Source: a virus. Taken from it: DNA of 64,000 bases. The translations under genes were made by a program, and so were the position numbers. Positions 43,641-50,362 of the stretch are shown here, piece after piece. Under the pieces are notes generated by a model. The model worked only from the letters and a program-made list of their open reading frames with translations, was not told the origin of the DNA and searched no databases. Position 1 is the first letter of the stretch. The number at the start of each line of letters is the position of its first letter. The stretch is from positions 186,001 through 250,000 of the IMG/VR virus record IMGVR_UViG_3300044680_000280; one strand, 5' to 3'.

Positions 43641-43759
43641 TGGAGAATGCGACGTCCAGTGTCGACGAATAGCTCGAGAGCGCCGTAGGCCACGAGCAGT
43701 GTCACCGCAAGAGTGACCGCACTTGCACCGATAACCGTTACCCAGTCCTTGAGTTTCAT
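43637..43759 (-). CDS. Small single-pass membrane protein
   Basis: 40 residues from the ATG at 43759: 'MKLKDWVTVIGASAVTLAVT' begins a transmembrane helix flanked by basic residues. 3' end overlaps the SET gene convergently by 4 nt. Could be a holin-like or superinfection peptide; unproven. Confidence 0.5.
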   Translation of the reverse strand: MKLKDWVTVIGASAVTLAVTLLVAYGALELFVDTGRRILH

Positions 43760-43770
43760 GAGGAGCTCCG

Positions 43771-44037
43771 TTAGTTGAGAGAGGGATCCTGCCACTTGCT
43801 CTTGCGATACTCCCGGAGGCGGACCATTTCCTTCTGGTACTCTTCCTCGGCGAAAGGCACGCACGTCGTCATCTCGAGTCTCCGGGAGGTCGGCATCTCT
43901 TCTCGTAGCTTGTGACGGGCGGCGACCTCGGCTCCCTCCGTGGAATCCGCGTCGACCCAGGTCGACGGCGAGACTGTCTCATTGACAACCCCGGCTCTAC
44001 GCTCGAAGTGCTCGAAGGAAACCCAATAGTGTCCCAT
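43771..44037 (-). CDS. Hypothetical 88-aa protein
   Basis: Starts 'MGHYWVSFEHFERRAGVVNE' and is Glu/Arg-rich thereafter, likely alpha/beta. Its ATG forms one arm of a near-perfect palindrome shared with the divergent gene at 44054. No family recognised. Confidence 0.6.
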   Translation of the reverse strand: MGHYWVSFEHFERRAGVVNETVSPSTWVDADSTEGAEVAARHKLREEMPTSRRLEMTTCVPFAEEEYQKEMVRLREYRKSKWQDPSLN

Positions 44038-44053
44038 GGTGTATCCTTACACC
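44038..44053. promoter_or_regulatory. Palindromic divergent start: GGTGTA-TCCT-TACACC
   Basis: The two copies of GGTGTA face each other and are framed by the ATG codons of two divergent genes (starts at 44037 minus and 44054 plus), so each gene begins right after the element. Implies very short or leaderless transcripts. Confidence 0.5.
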
Positions 44054-44380
44054 ATGAGCAATGCAAAACGCCCGGAAACTGGCGCAATGAAGTTTGGCGA
44101 CGATTGGACTGGCACATTCCTACGCGGGGACGACGCCATTCCGTATGCGATGAGCCTCGACCAAGTTCTTGACTTCATTGAGAAAGATGCCGCGCCGGAG
44201 GTTCAGATCCAAGTCACGGTCCTCCGAGGACTCGCGGACACCTTGCGGTCATCGAACGAGATCATCAGCCCGAAGGGGCAAATTATGCGCCCGTTCGAGG
44301 ATTGTCTCCCGAAAAAGGAGGCGGCGTGTCCGGTATGCAAACATCCGTGGTTTCACTACACGTACTGCGCGAACCGCTAG
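44054..44380 (+). CDS. Hypothetical protein with C-terminal zinc knuckle
   Basis: 108 residues from the ATG at 44054. A helical body ('SLDQVLDFIEKDAAPEVQIQ') ends in a Cys/His group, 'CPVCKHPWFHYTYC', a probable zinc site. Convergent 4-nt overlap with the next gene. No family recognised. Confidence 0.6.
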   Translation: MSNAKRPETGAMKFGDDWTGTFLRGDDAIPYAMSLDQVLDFIEKDAAPEVQIQVTVLRGLADTLRSSNEIISPKGQIMRPFEDCLPKKEAACPVCKHPWFHYTYCANR

Positions 44381-44625
44381 TCCTCGTCGGACTCATCAAT
44401 GCCGAGCTCCCTGAGGAGTTCTTTCATGGCCAACGCATGAGCCGCGCGCGTCATCACATCGGGGCAGACGTGCCCCGGATAAAGCTGGTAATTACACTCT
44501 GGACACCACGACTTGTCCCAACACGGCTTGCACGAGAATCGCCCGTGTCCAAGATGGACCGACGGTTTCACATCACAGGATTCGCACGGTTCATTCTCGT
44601 ACGACTCCGGGGAGAACATTTTCAT
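44377..44625 (-). CDS. Zinc-finger protein
   Basis: 82 residues with four CxxC groups in the first 55: 'CESC', 'CKPC', 'CPEC' and a final 'HVC', consistent with two interleaved zinc sites (LIM/RING-like). An acidic helical tail ends it. Start overlaps the upstream stop by 4 nt. Possibly a protein- or RNA-binding adaptor. Confidence 0.6.
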   Translation of the reverse strand: MKMFSPESYENEPCESCDVKPSVHLGHGRFSCKPCWDKSWCPECNYQLYPGHVCPDVMTRAAHALAMKELLRELGIDESDED

Positions 44626-44948
44626 CCGAGCTTAAGCCTGTCCAGGCCCCGCGGGTTGATTAGTCCCACGCTAACCCACGCATGGCGATCGTCCTTATTG
44701 AACTCGAGCGGGGAAATCCACCGACCGTTCGGATCTTCCCCGTAGAGGGACCCGTCCTCGCTCCGATGAACAACCATCCGCATGTAACCGTGGTAGGTTG
44801 GAGAAAGAATCTCGTCCCCCTCTTTGATGTCGTCCTCCTTGAGCAGCGCTTCCTCGACCCCCTCCTTACGGATCTCGCACCCGAGGTATTCGTAGCACTT
44901 GAAACCGATCTTTACGGGATTCGGCTCACTTCCATTCTCTTGTGACAT
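44622..44948 (-). CDS. Hypothetical 108-aa protein
   Basis: Small beta-rich protein ('KEGDEILSPTYHGYMRMVVH', 'DPNGRWISPLEFNK') with two N-terminal Cys. A GGTGTAAG element lies about 11 nt upstream. Coupled to the zinc-finger gene. No family recognised. Confidence 0.6.
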   Translation of the reverse strand: MSQENGSEPNPVKIGFKCYEYLGCEIRKEGVEEALLKEDDIKEGDEILSPTYHGYMRMVVHRSEDGSLYGEDPNGRWISPLEFNKDDRHAWVSVGLINPRGLDRLKLG

Positions 44949-44959
44949 GAAAGTCCACT

Positions 44960-44965
44960 TACACC
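44960..44965 (-). promoter_or_regulatory. GGTGTA promoter-like element
   Basis: Minus-strand ATCGGTGTAAGTGG, 11 nt before the ATG at 44948. Confidence 0.45.
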
Positions 44966-45090
44966 GATACCGTGTACACGTACACGGAAAAAGAGGTCAG
45001 GGCCGAAGGATGCGACATGGGGCAACCGTCTCGTACCGGTTCCACGTAAATCAGCCTCCACGGGCACCGAGAAACCATGCCACTGACCAG

Positions 45091-45162
45091 AGCGGAAGAA
45101 GGGATTCGAACCCTCGACGTTTTGCTTGGCAAGCAAATACTCTACCACTGAGTTACTCCCGC
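45091..45162 (-). tRNA. tRNA-Gly(GCC)
   Basis: Acceptor GCGGGAG/CTTCCGC, discriminator T, anticodon loop TTGCCAA (GCC) with stem TTTGC/GCAAA, T-loop TTCGAAT. Confidence 0.93.
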
Positions 45163-45204
45163 ACTCCTACGCTATTCCCATGGAAAGAAGCAGCGCAAGA
45201 TTTG

Positions 45205-45276
45205 AGCAGATGGGGGGACTCGAACCCCCGACGTACAGCTTGGAAGGCTGACACTCTACCACTGAGTTACACCTGC
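45205..45276 (-). tRNA. tRNA-Gly(TCC)
   Basis: Acceptor GCAGGTG/CATCTGC, discriminator T, anticodon loop CTTCCAA (TCC), T-loop TTCGAGT. D-arm is shared with tRNA-Gly(GCC). Confidence 0.92.
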
Positions 45277-45304
45277 GAAATTATTGATACGTTACGTCAA
45301 GATC

Positions 45305-45811
45305 ATGGCGGACACACTGGGCGATAGACTCAAAGGTTGGGCGGATAAACTCAAAGGTTGGGCGGCGATCATCACCGCCGTCGGAGCGCTCGTCGTCTCC
45401 GTAGAAAAAGCTGTCCAAAAGCCCGAAGAACCAGCCGCAAAAGTCAGCTACTCGGAGCTCTCGAAAGCCGTCGAGCAAACATCAAAAGCGACCGTCCAAA
45501 ATCACGATGACCTCGTCGCCCTCCGCGCCTATCTGAAGGGTAAGCTCGAAGATCTTCGAGACCGCGACGGAGATGGCATTAGGGACGAGCTCGAAGAGGG
45601 CGAGGAACTCCAAAGGGAGGGTCCGAAGGCACCCCTTAAGAAACCCTCCAAACCCCAAACCGTCGGAGGCGGACTGCATTTGGTCGACGCGGGGGCCCCG
45701 TGGGCGCCCCCTACCCCGGCCCCCGCTCCCGCCATGGCGGAACCCCTCCCGCCGATCGGAAATCGGCCAGTTCCCTACAACGCACCACCGGCAGACGCGG
45801 TTTTCAAGTAA
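45305..45811 (+). CDS. Membrane-anchored protein with Pro-rich tail (holin/spanin-like)
   Basis: 168 residues from the ATG at 45305. 'RLKGWADKLKGWAAIITAVG' contains a repeated amphipathic unit leading into a hydrophobic helix (about 18-36). A coiled coil follows, then 'DRDGDGIRDELEEG', a Ca-binding-like turn, and a Pro/Ala-rich tail of 45 residues. The layout fits an envelope-spanning lysis or tether protein, but no named family is recognised. Confidence 0.6.
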   Translation: MADTLGDRLKGWADKLKGWAAIITAVGALVVSVEKAVQKPEEPAAKVSYSELSKAVEQTSKATVQNHDDLVALRAYLKGKLEDLRDRDGDGIRDELEEGEELQREGPKAPLKKPSKPQTVGGGLHLVDAGAPWAPPTPAPAPAMAEPLPPIGNRPVPYNAPPADAVFK

Positions 45812-45813
45812 AC

Positions 45814-45888
45814 TGGAGCCGCCCGCGGGAATCGAACCCGCCTAGACCCGTTTACAAAACGGGGGCATCGCCTTGATGCTAGGACGGC
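45814..45888 (-). tRNA. tRNA-Thr(TGT)
   Basis: Acceptor GCCGTCC/GGGCGGC, discriminator T, encoded CCA, anticodon loop TTTGTAA (TGT) with perfect stem CCCGT/ACGGG, T-loop TTCGATT. Confidence 0.92.
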
Positions 45889-45889
45889 G

Positions 45890-45964
<75 letters not shown>

Positions 45965-46002
45965 GTTCGTAACGTTACTGTTTGTGTAGCTCCCGGATTG
46001 GT

Positions 46003-46089
46003 ATGAGCTACAATAAAAGTGTCGAGAAGGCGATGTTTGGCATCGTGCTCTGTATCGTGCTGCTCGCTAGGTACCTACTCACAATGTGA
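46003..46089 (+). CDS. Tiny membrane peptide, 28 aa
   Basis: ATG at 46003, stop at 46087. A short polar start (MSYNKSVEKAM) then a hydrophobic helix ('FGIVLCIVLLARYLL'). Followed 7 nt later by a second tiny membrane peptide. Plausible small membrane toxin, holin aid or exclusion peptide; could be chance. Confidence 0.4.
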   Translation: MSYNKSVEKAMFGIVLCIVLLARYLLTM

Positions 46090-46096
46090 GGGGTCG

Positions 46097-46177
46097 ATGG
46101 ACGATCGGGTTCACTGGGTGCTACGCGGAACTTCGTTCCTGGTCCTTTTACTGCTCTCGGTCATACATCGGTGCTGA
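46097..46177 (+). CDS. Tiny membrane peptide, 26 aa
   Basis: ATG at 46097, stop at 46175. Charged start then 'GTSFLVLLLLSVIH' and a terminal Cys. Tandem with the 28-aa peptide and upstream of the YDRR protein gene. Real expression is uncertain. Confidence 0.35.
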   Translation: MDDRVHWVLRGTSFLVLLLLSVIHRC

Positions 46178-46206
46178 AGACATTCTATTTATGACTCTAT
46201 GGTAAC

Positions 46207-46545
46207 ATGTACTTCTACGACAGGCGAGCCAACACAACCGTTACCTACATGAAGCTCAGGTCGGGGGATTGGGGCCTACGAGGGTACAACTTAAAAGAGC
46301 ACTCGACAGTCCAAGTCAAGAAGAAGGACGGGACCTCAAAAACAGAGACGGTTGGAAAGGTCGTCTGGCGAGGTGATGACGGACTGACCTTTGCCGCCAT
46401 CGGTAAGGGTCACAGCCCCAACGAAAGTGGTGGAGGGGGTCACTCTTATGATCGACGTGCTCCGCGCGGAAAGTATGAGTGCGAGGAGTGCGGAGAATAC
46501 GTCACCCCAGGCACACGGTGCTGGGAAACAGGAATGATGCACTGA
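46207..46545 (+). CDS. Hypothetical protein with YDRR tags and zinc ribbon
   Basis: 112 residues beginning 'MYFYDRRANTTVTYMKLR'. It has a beta-rich middle ('STVQVKKKDG', 'DDGLTFAAIGKG'), a second 'HSYDRRAPRGKYEC' and a C-terminal zinc knuckle ('CEECGEYVTPGTRCW'). The repeated YDRR motif is shared with proteins at 28306 and 40284. Function unknown. Confidence 0.65.
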   Translation: MYFYDRRANTTVTYMKLRSGDWGLRGYNLKEHSTVQVKKKDGTSKTETVGKVVWRGDDGLTFAAIGKGHSPNESGGGGHSYDRRAPRGKYECEECGEYVTPGTRCWETGMMH

Positions 46546-46546
46546 G

Positions 46547-46617
46547 TGGACCGCCGGAGAGTCGAACTCCGATTTCTTCCTTGCGGAGGAAGCACACGCC
46601 CGTTGTGTTAGCAGCCC
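46547..46617 (-). tRNA. tRNA-Ala(CGC), C33
   Basis: Acceptor GGGCTGC/GCGGTCC contains G3-U70, the Ala identity pair; discriminator A. Anticodon loop TCCGCAA (CGC) has C in place of T33. T-loop TTCGACT. Confidence 0.78.
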
Positions 46618-46705
46618 ATTTGTCAGGGTGAGGCGTGAGCCCCTTTTGCTGTATTCCACGGCCCCAGTGAGAAGCCCAGCAAGGTCCGACCTGACTTACC
46701 CGCAG

Positions 46706-46778
46706 TTGGCACGAGAGGACTCGAACCTCCGACCCCTACCGTGTCAAGGTAGTGCTCTAACCACTGAGCTACGCGCCA
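46706..46778 (-). tRNA. tRNA-Val(GAC)
   Basis: Acceptor TGGCGCG/CGTGCCA, discriminator A, anticodon loop TTGACAC (GAC) with perfect stem CTACC/GGTAG, T-loop TTCGAGT. Confidence 0.93.
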
Positions 46779-46791
46779 GTTTTACTACTAG

Positions 46792-46862
46792 TGGACGAGT
46801 AGGGAGTCGAACCCTATTGCGACTGCTTGCAAGGCAGTGCCCCGTACCCCACGGTCAAGCCC
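46792..46862 (-). tRNA. tRNA-Ala(TGC)
   Basis: Acceptor GGGCTTG/CTCGTCC with G3-U70 and mismatches at pairs 5-68 and 6-67, discriminator A, anticodon loop CTTGCAA (TGC), T-loop TTCGACT. Confidence 0.82.
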
Positions 46863-46877
46863 ATTGTTTCTACTTCG

Positions 46878-46950
46878 TGGAGCTGGAGGGGATCGAACCC
46901 TCTACCTCGACCATGCCATGGTCGCGCTCTCCCAGGTGAGCTACAGCCCC
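46878..46950 (-). tRNA. tRNA-Ala(GGC)
   Basis: Acceptor GGGGCTG/CAGCTCC with G3-U70, discriminator A, anticodon loop ATGGCAT (GGC), T-loop TTCGATC. Confidence 0.93.
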
Positions 46951-46975
46951 ATTCACTACGATTCAAGTCAAGATG

Positions 46976-47007
46976 AAAAACTCGGGGTACTCCCCTATGC
47001 CCCCGAG
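46976..47007 (-). terminator. Rho-independent terminator
   Basis: Minus-strand CTCGGGG...CCCCGAG stem (7 bp) followed directly by TTTTT. Placed after the small genes at 47.0-48.3 kb and before tRNA-Ala(GGC). Confidence 0.8.
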
Positions 47008-47014
47008 TCTAGTC

Positions 47015-47110
47015 CTACCGCCTTTTATTCCTGTACGCGCGTCTCCAGCACGGACGACAAGAGTACACGCGACCCAAAATCTGTTGGGCAATTCGGCACC
47101 ATTGACACAT
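47015..47110 (-). CDS. 31-aa zinc-knuckle basic peptide
   Basis: ATG at 47110 with an exceptional AAAGGAGGTGA ribosome site 6 nt upstream; stop at 47015, 8 nt before a strong terminator. The peptide has two CxxC pairs ('CQWC' and 'CRPC') 14 residues apart and a very basic tail (RRAYRNKRR). A compact zinc ribbon that likely binds RNA or DNA. The strong site and terminator argue that it is expressed. Confidence 0.65.
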   Translation of the reverse strand: MCQWCRIAQQILGRVYSCRPCWRRAYRNKRR

Positions 47111-47184
47111 TGGCAGTCACCTCCTTTCGATAGGGAGGCGCTGCTACGGCGGGACGGTGGTCCCTTCAGTGGTGACGAAGAGGT

Positions 47185-47352
47185 TCATGGTTGATCACCT
47201 TCATCCAAGATACGCGAACTAAAAGAGCTCACCAGAGCACCCAATTCCGGGTGATTTTCTGGTTCACGGCACCATTTGCTGTACTCCTCAAAACATACAG
47301 GGGACAGAAACCAAGGCCCCCAGCCCAAACGAAACCAAACAACGCGTTTCAT
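47185..47352 (-). CDS. 55-aa Trp-rich protein
   Basis: ATG at 47352, 7 nt after the holin-like gene stop, and stop at 47185 in an ATGA overlap with a following 14-codon frame. The N-terminus is Trp-rich and hydrophobic ('VVWFRLGWGPWFL'); the C-terminus acidic. Coupled in a small lysis-like operon. No family recognised. Confidence 0.5.
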   Translation of the reverse strand: MKRVVWFRLGWGPWFLSPVCFEEYSKWCREPENHPELGALVSSFSSRILDEGDQP

Positions 47353-47358
47353 AGGGCG

Positions 47359-47679
47359 TCAGAAGTCAGAAGCTTTTTCAGCGGCGAGCTTGGCTTCGAG
47401 GAGCTTTCGTCCGGCTGCCTGAGCGGGAGTCTCCGCCGAGGCGATGCCCGGAACGAGCAGGGCGATAGCCGTGATGGTCACGTTCACGAGATCCGTCGTG
47501 GTAACGACACCACCGAGCTGACCCGCGATCTGCGGAACGACCGCAACGATCACGGGAAGAGCCACCGCGAGCCACTTGGGGAGCTTCGCCCAAATGGGCT
47601 GAAGCGCCGTCAGAGTCTTCGAAGAGGCGAGGAGAATGGCGGATGCGTCCGCCGCAATCACAACAGGATTCAAGTCCAT
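47359..47679 (-). CDS. Holin-like two-helix membrane protein
   Basis: 106 residues: an amphipathic N-terminus, then hydrophobic helices at about 35-58 ('WLAVALPVIVAVVPQIAGQL') and 65-82 ('NVTITAIALLVPGIA') and a charged Lys/Glu tail. Size and two-TM layout suit a class II holin, which would permeabilise the inner membrane at lysis. No endolysin lies next to it, so the role is tentative. Confidence 0.55.
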   Translation of the reverse strand: MDLNPVVIAADASAILLASSKTLTALQPIWAKLPKWLAVALPVIVAVVPQIAGQLGGVVTTTDLVNVTITAIALLVPGIASAETPAQAAGRKLLEAKLAAEKASDF

Positions 47680-47689
47680 GCCAATAAAT

Positions 47690-48337
47690 CTACGACATGG
47701 TATCTATTCGTGCAAGCTCGGTCGTGAGTATCTGATGTAAGGATTTGGCCCTCTCCTTCCAGTAGGCGTGGAATGTATCGTCCACCGGTTGTGCAATACC
47801 GGCAGGTACAGACTGACGATAGGGACTTCCATTTCTATCATCTGTAACCCACTTCCATATATGGCGAGTGTCTCGCTCCACAAAAGGGACTCCAGAGATG
47901 GCGGATATTAGAGGGTGCACATCCGTACCAGTCATAGACGGTGTCTTAGCAAGCTGCGAGGCTACCGCCCTGATCGACAGCTCGAAATCGAGCACAAGGC
48001 TACTAGTCCTTAAAACCAAATCAGAAAAACGCTTCAATGGATCTATGCCGTGTGTGTGGAGGCACATACCATAATGGAATAGATCGTCCGTGTTCCCGAC
48101 GCCGCCATCCTCGCCCAAAATTATTTTCGTGGCGATGGGTCCAGCGAGACACACTATAGCCTCCTGCACCACAGTCTCGACGTCCTCCAAATGCAGGTAC
48201 TCCGGGAGAATAGGGAGGAGTGGTACGGTCCTGGGAGGCGAAAGGGCAACGAATACGCCCTCTAAGAGTGCCCCGTAAGCGTGATACGCAACCGCGTGCC
48301 CCGCCTCATGCACACAAATGGCCTCTAGTGAAATCAC
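47690..48337 (-). CDS. FtsH/M41-like zinc peptidase without ATPase
   Basis: 215 residues. Opens 'EAICVHEAGHAVAYHAYGAL', a perfect HExxH in the FtsH M41 context, followed by a strand pair and 'VQEAIVCLAGPIATKIILG' with 'GGVGNTDDL' giving the third ligand region ('...D' as in M41). The AAA+ motor of FtsH is absent, as in small M41-like proteases of phages and bacteria. Possible roles are virion protein maturation or host protein degradation. Confidence 0.8.
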   Translation of the reverse strand: MISLEAICVHEAGHAVAYHAYGALLEGVFVALSPPRTVPLLPILPEYLHLEDVETVVQEAIVCLAGPIATKIILGEDGGVGNTDDLFHYGMCLHTHGIDPLKRFSDLVLRTSSLVLDFELSIRAVASQLAKTPSMTGTDVHPLISAISGVPFVERDTRHIWKWVTDDRNGSPYRQSVPAGIAQPVDDTFHAYWKERAKSLHQILTTELARIDTMS

Positions 48338-48351
48338 GGTAACCTCCTAAA

Positions 48352-48431
48352 TGGTGGACGAGTCGAGATTCGAACTCGACAGCGGAATAGAGTGAGCACT
48401 CCAGAGCCACCCCACTGCCCCATGGCCGCCC
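48352..48431 (-). tRNA. tRNA-Val(CAC), irregular
   Basis: Acceptor GGGCGGC/CTCGTCC with a C-C mismatch at 7-66, discriminator A, encoded CCA, T-arm TCGAG-TTCGAAT-CTCGA. Best anticodon loop is CTCACTC (CAC) on a G-U-rich stem, but an alternative hairpin with a 6-nt loop is possible. The acceptor also has G3-U70, so Ala charging is conceivable. Confidence 0.55.
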
Positions 48432-48445
48432 ATACTTTATTGTAG

Positions 48446-48516
48446 CGGGCTGTGAGGGAATCGAACCCTCTCGCTAGAGTTTTGGAGGCTCTGCCGTCAC
48501 CATGACTGTACAACCC
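48446..48516 (-). tRNA. tRNA-Trp(CCA)
   Basis: Acceptor GGGTTGT/ACAGCCC, discriminator G, anticodon loop CTCCAAA (CCA), C31-A39 mismatch, T-loop TTCGATT. Confidence 0.9.
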
Positions 48517-48539
48517 AATTTGGGAACCTAAGTTCCCAG

Positions 48540-48616
48540 CGGGGCTAGCGGGATTTGAACCCTGCGATCTCCACATTGACAGTGTGGCGGGGACGGCCGA
48601 ACTCCCCTATAGCCCC
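48540..48616 (-). tRNA. tRNA-Asp(GTC)
   Basis: Acceptor GGGGCTA/TAGCCCC, discriminator G, anticodon loop CTGTCAA (GTC) with perfect stem CCACA/TGTGG, T-loop TTCAAAT. Confidence 0.93.
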
Positions 48617-48795
48617 AAGTTTTTCGTTTTACATTCACACGGTGCATTCGGGTGTCCACTCATCGGGCACTCAGCATCATGTTGCTTCATCATCGCTAAG
48701 TACAAGCATTCGTCAGAACAGAACTGACCGCCCTCCCCGCACGCGATAAACGTATCGGGAATAACCCCAAAACACTTAGGATTCTTTTCTTCCAT
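48607..48795 (-). CDS. Small Cys-rich zinc-finger protein
   Basis: 62 residues from the ATG at 48795. Eight Cys and two His, including 'FCSDECLYLAMMKQHDAEC', suggest one or two zinc sites of MYND/HIT style. The 3' end overlaps tRNA-Asp by 10 nt. Function unknown. Confidence 0.55.
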   Translation of the reverse strand: MEEKNPKCFGVIPDTFIACGEGGQFCSDECLYLAMMKQHDAECPMSGHPNAPCECKTKNLGL

Positions 48796-48797
48796 GT

Positions 48798-48873
48798 TGG
48801 TGCCCCCGACAGGATTCGAACCTGCGACCTTCGGTTTAGGAAACCGCCGCTCTGTCCGTTGAGCTACGAGGGC
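48798..48873 (-). tRNA. tRNA-Arg(CCT)
   Basis: Acceptor GCCCTCG/CGGGGGC, discriminator A, encoded CCA, anticodon loop TTCCTAA (CCT), D-arm AGCTCAACGGACAGAGC, T-loop TTCGAAT. Confidence 0.93.
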
Positions 48874-49190
48874 GTAAATGTCGCGTGGACGCTCGGAACT
48901 TGACCGGCGTTCCACAAATCGGCAAGGGCGGTGCGACCCGCACTCGAGGAAAAGAATGACAGGTACACGGTCTTCAGAGAAGACTCATCCAAGGAACGCT
49001 TCAAATCAGAAAGGCCTATACACCATTGAATGCGATGGCCATCCTTGTCGTCAAGAGCGGACCCGTAACCGATCAGCCGACGAAACGGGCTATCAAGGGG
49101 AACTACAGTCAGCCCAGTTCGCTTGACGTACTTGAGAACGCAGTCTTCCAACTGGAAGATATTGGTGCAAATGACTTCTTCGGTGTCCAT
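48864..49190 (-). CDS. Hypothetical 108-aa protein
   Basis: Alpha/beta protein ('LEDCVLKYVKRTGLTVVPLD', 'VYLSFFSSSAGRTALADLW'), ending over the first 10 nt of tRNA-Arg(CCT). A GGTGTAGAAG element lies about 17 nt upstream. No family recognised. Confidence 0.6.
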   Translation of the reverse strand: MDTEEVICTNIFQLEDCVLKYVKRTGLTVVPLDSPFRRLIGYGSALDDKDGHRIQWCIGLSDLKRSLDESSLKTVYLSFFSSSAGRTALADLWNAGQVPSVHATFTPS

Positions 49191-49207
49191 CTGAGTGTGA
49201 TTCCTTC

Positions 49208-49213
49208 TACACC
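49208..49213 (-). promoter_or_regulatory. GGTGTA promoter-like element
   Basis: Minus-strand TCTGGTGTAGAAGG about 17 nt before the ATG at 49190. Confidence 0.45.
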
Positions 49214-49395
49214 AGACGTTCCGATAGAAAGAAAATTGTGGGCTGGAAAGGTTGGCCTAACCCTCCTTACGGCTCGGCGATCTACCGAGAGCCCTTCGTG
49301 TTCACCCTCACCAGTCGGTCAAGTACCAGTGAGTTTGCGATTCCTCTCATCTCTCCAATGGTCCACCGAAGCGAAAGCTTGAAGTGAGAGGACGG

Positions 49396-49521
49396 CGCCC
49401 GGTTTCCGATTCGAACGGAAAGCTTGTGCGGACTGTCGAAGAGCCCCTTTTTATGGGGGCGAGGAACAGACCTGGGTATCTCTAAACCAAAGAGGTGGGG
49501 AACCATTCCCCTATACCGGGC
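49396..49521 (-). ncRNA. tRNA-like RNA A with oversized variable region
   Basis: 126 nt closed by a perfect acceptor GCCCGGT/ACCGGGC and a tRNA T-arm (TTCCG-TTCGAAT-CGGAA). The D-arm position holds a tight hairpin GGGGAA-TGG-TTCCCC, then a 7-nt-loop arm CTCT-TTGGTTT-AGAG. About 55 nt separate that arm from the T-arm and contain CTGT-TCCTC-GCCCC...GGGGC-TCTTCG-ACAG and an ACAAGCT just before the T-arm. Shares layout and short motifs with RNAs B and C. Confidence 0.65.
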
Positions 49522-49572
49522 ATAATTACTGCATCGTGACATCTCTGGGGTACGTGCACTATATCATGAAGG

Positions 49573-49989
49573 TTACATCCTAACCTTTCGTGTCTTCATG
49601 GCATGACAAAGTACACAAAGCAACTGTAAGTTGGTCATCGAGTTATTAGTCCGATCTCCGTCTATGTGATCAGCATCTAGTAGTGCCACAGGTACAAGGA
49701 TCCCTGCGATTCGCAGTTTGCACTGTGGACTTGCACACTCATTGGGCAAGTTCTGTAGCGCGAGCCTTCGGTACCCAATCGAGTTTCCATGTACAAAACG
49801 ACCGTGCTCTGGACCTGAGTGATAGACCTTATAGTTAAGATTATTGTATGTGTTCCGGCACGTTGTGTCGCAAAACACGTTTTGCGTTTTGCGTTTCTTT
49901 CTGCGCAACTGTGACACTAACGTACGGACCGGCTTACCGCACTGAGCGCATGGCAACACTATCGGAGGTAGTCTTTTACGTACTGACAC
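49573..49989 (-). CDS. HNH homing endonuclease-like protein
   Basis: 138 residues. Two zinc knuckles at the N-terminus ('CAQCGKPV', 'FCDTTCRNTYNN') precede an HNH core: 'LLDADHIDGDRTNNSMTNLQ' and 'LLCVLCHAMKT'. This is the usual form of phage HNH homing enzymes. It lies between two unusual tRNA-like RNAs and may have promoted rearrangement there. Confidence 0.88.
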   Translation of the reverse strand: MSVRKRLPPIVLPCAQCGKPVRTLVSQLRRKKRKTQNVFCDTTCRNTYNNLNYKVYHSGPEHGRFVHGNSIGYRRLALQNLPNECASPQCKLRIAGILVPVALLDADHIDGDRTNNSMTNLQLLCVLCHAMKTRKVRM

Positions 49990-50030
49990 AGGGAAAGTAA
50001 GGGAATACGTTCGAGGTGTAGGGCGGAGTT

Positions 50031-50107
50031 TGGTTGCAATGGCGGGATTTGAACCCGCTACTTCCGGCTTCCAAGGCTGGCGCTCTATCCTGATGAGCTA
50101 CGTTGCG
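50031..50107 (-). tRNA. tRNA-Pro(TGG), copy 1, with A-C mismatches
   Basis: Regular D-arm, anticodon loop CTTGGAA (TGG), T-loop TTCAAAT, encoded CCA. The acceptor CGCAACG/CATTGCA has C1-A72 and C6-A67 mismatches and the anticodon stem an A29-C41 mismatch. A second, well-paired tRNA-Pro(TGG) is at 55047, so this copy may be decaying or edited. Confidence 0.75.
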
Positions 50108-50138
50108 TGTGCGACCTACGAATTGAACGTTTTCCCAG

Positions 50139-50267
50139 GGCCGGGTGATGGATTCGAACCATCCGAGCGTGTGGACACCCATGGTGACTCCCGTCTGAGG
50201 GGAGCGAGGTTGGAAGTCGGTTATGATTCCCTATTGAGAGGAAGCGGGACCCAAGTCCCTACCCGGC
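50139..50267 (-). ncRNA. tRNA-like RNA B with oversized variable region
   Basis: 129 nt closed by GCCGGGT/ACCCGGC with T-arm GATGG-TTCGAAT-CCATC. Next to the acceptor is a tight hairpin GGGAC-TTGG-GTCCC, then TTCCT-CTCAATA-GGGAA. The 60-nt variable part has AACCTCG before a CTCCC...GGGAG hairpin and ACACGCT before the T-arm. Same plan as RNAs A and C. Confidence 0.65.
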
Positions 50268-50362
50268 ATACGATGACGAACTTCAAGGCGTCGTACTGTG
50301 CCTTCCCCTGATGGGGAAAATTTCCCTTCCGCGTTCGAGTAGCTATGGCTGAAATTGCTTTG

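Noticed and set aside
46973-47194. A 73-codon plus-strand frame
   Set aside because: Crosses the terminator hairpin and lies opposite small minus-strand genes with much better ribosome sites.
48352-48431. tRNA-Ser(GCT) reading of this gene from a GTGCTCA loop
   Set aside because: That loop cannot be closed by a paired stem, and a well-formed Ser(GCT) exists at 31784.
48334-48576. An 80-codon minus-strand frame across several tRNA genes
   Set aside because: It reads straight through tRNA-Val(CAC), Trp and Asp; the frame is a by-product of GC-rich tRNA sequence.
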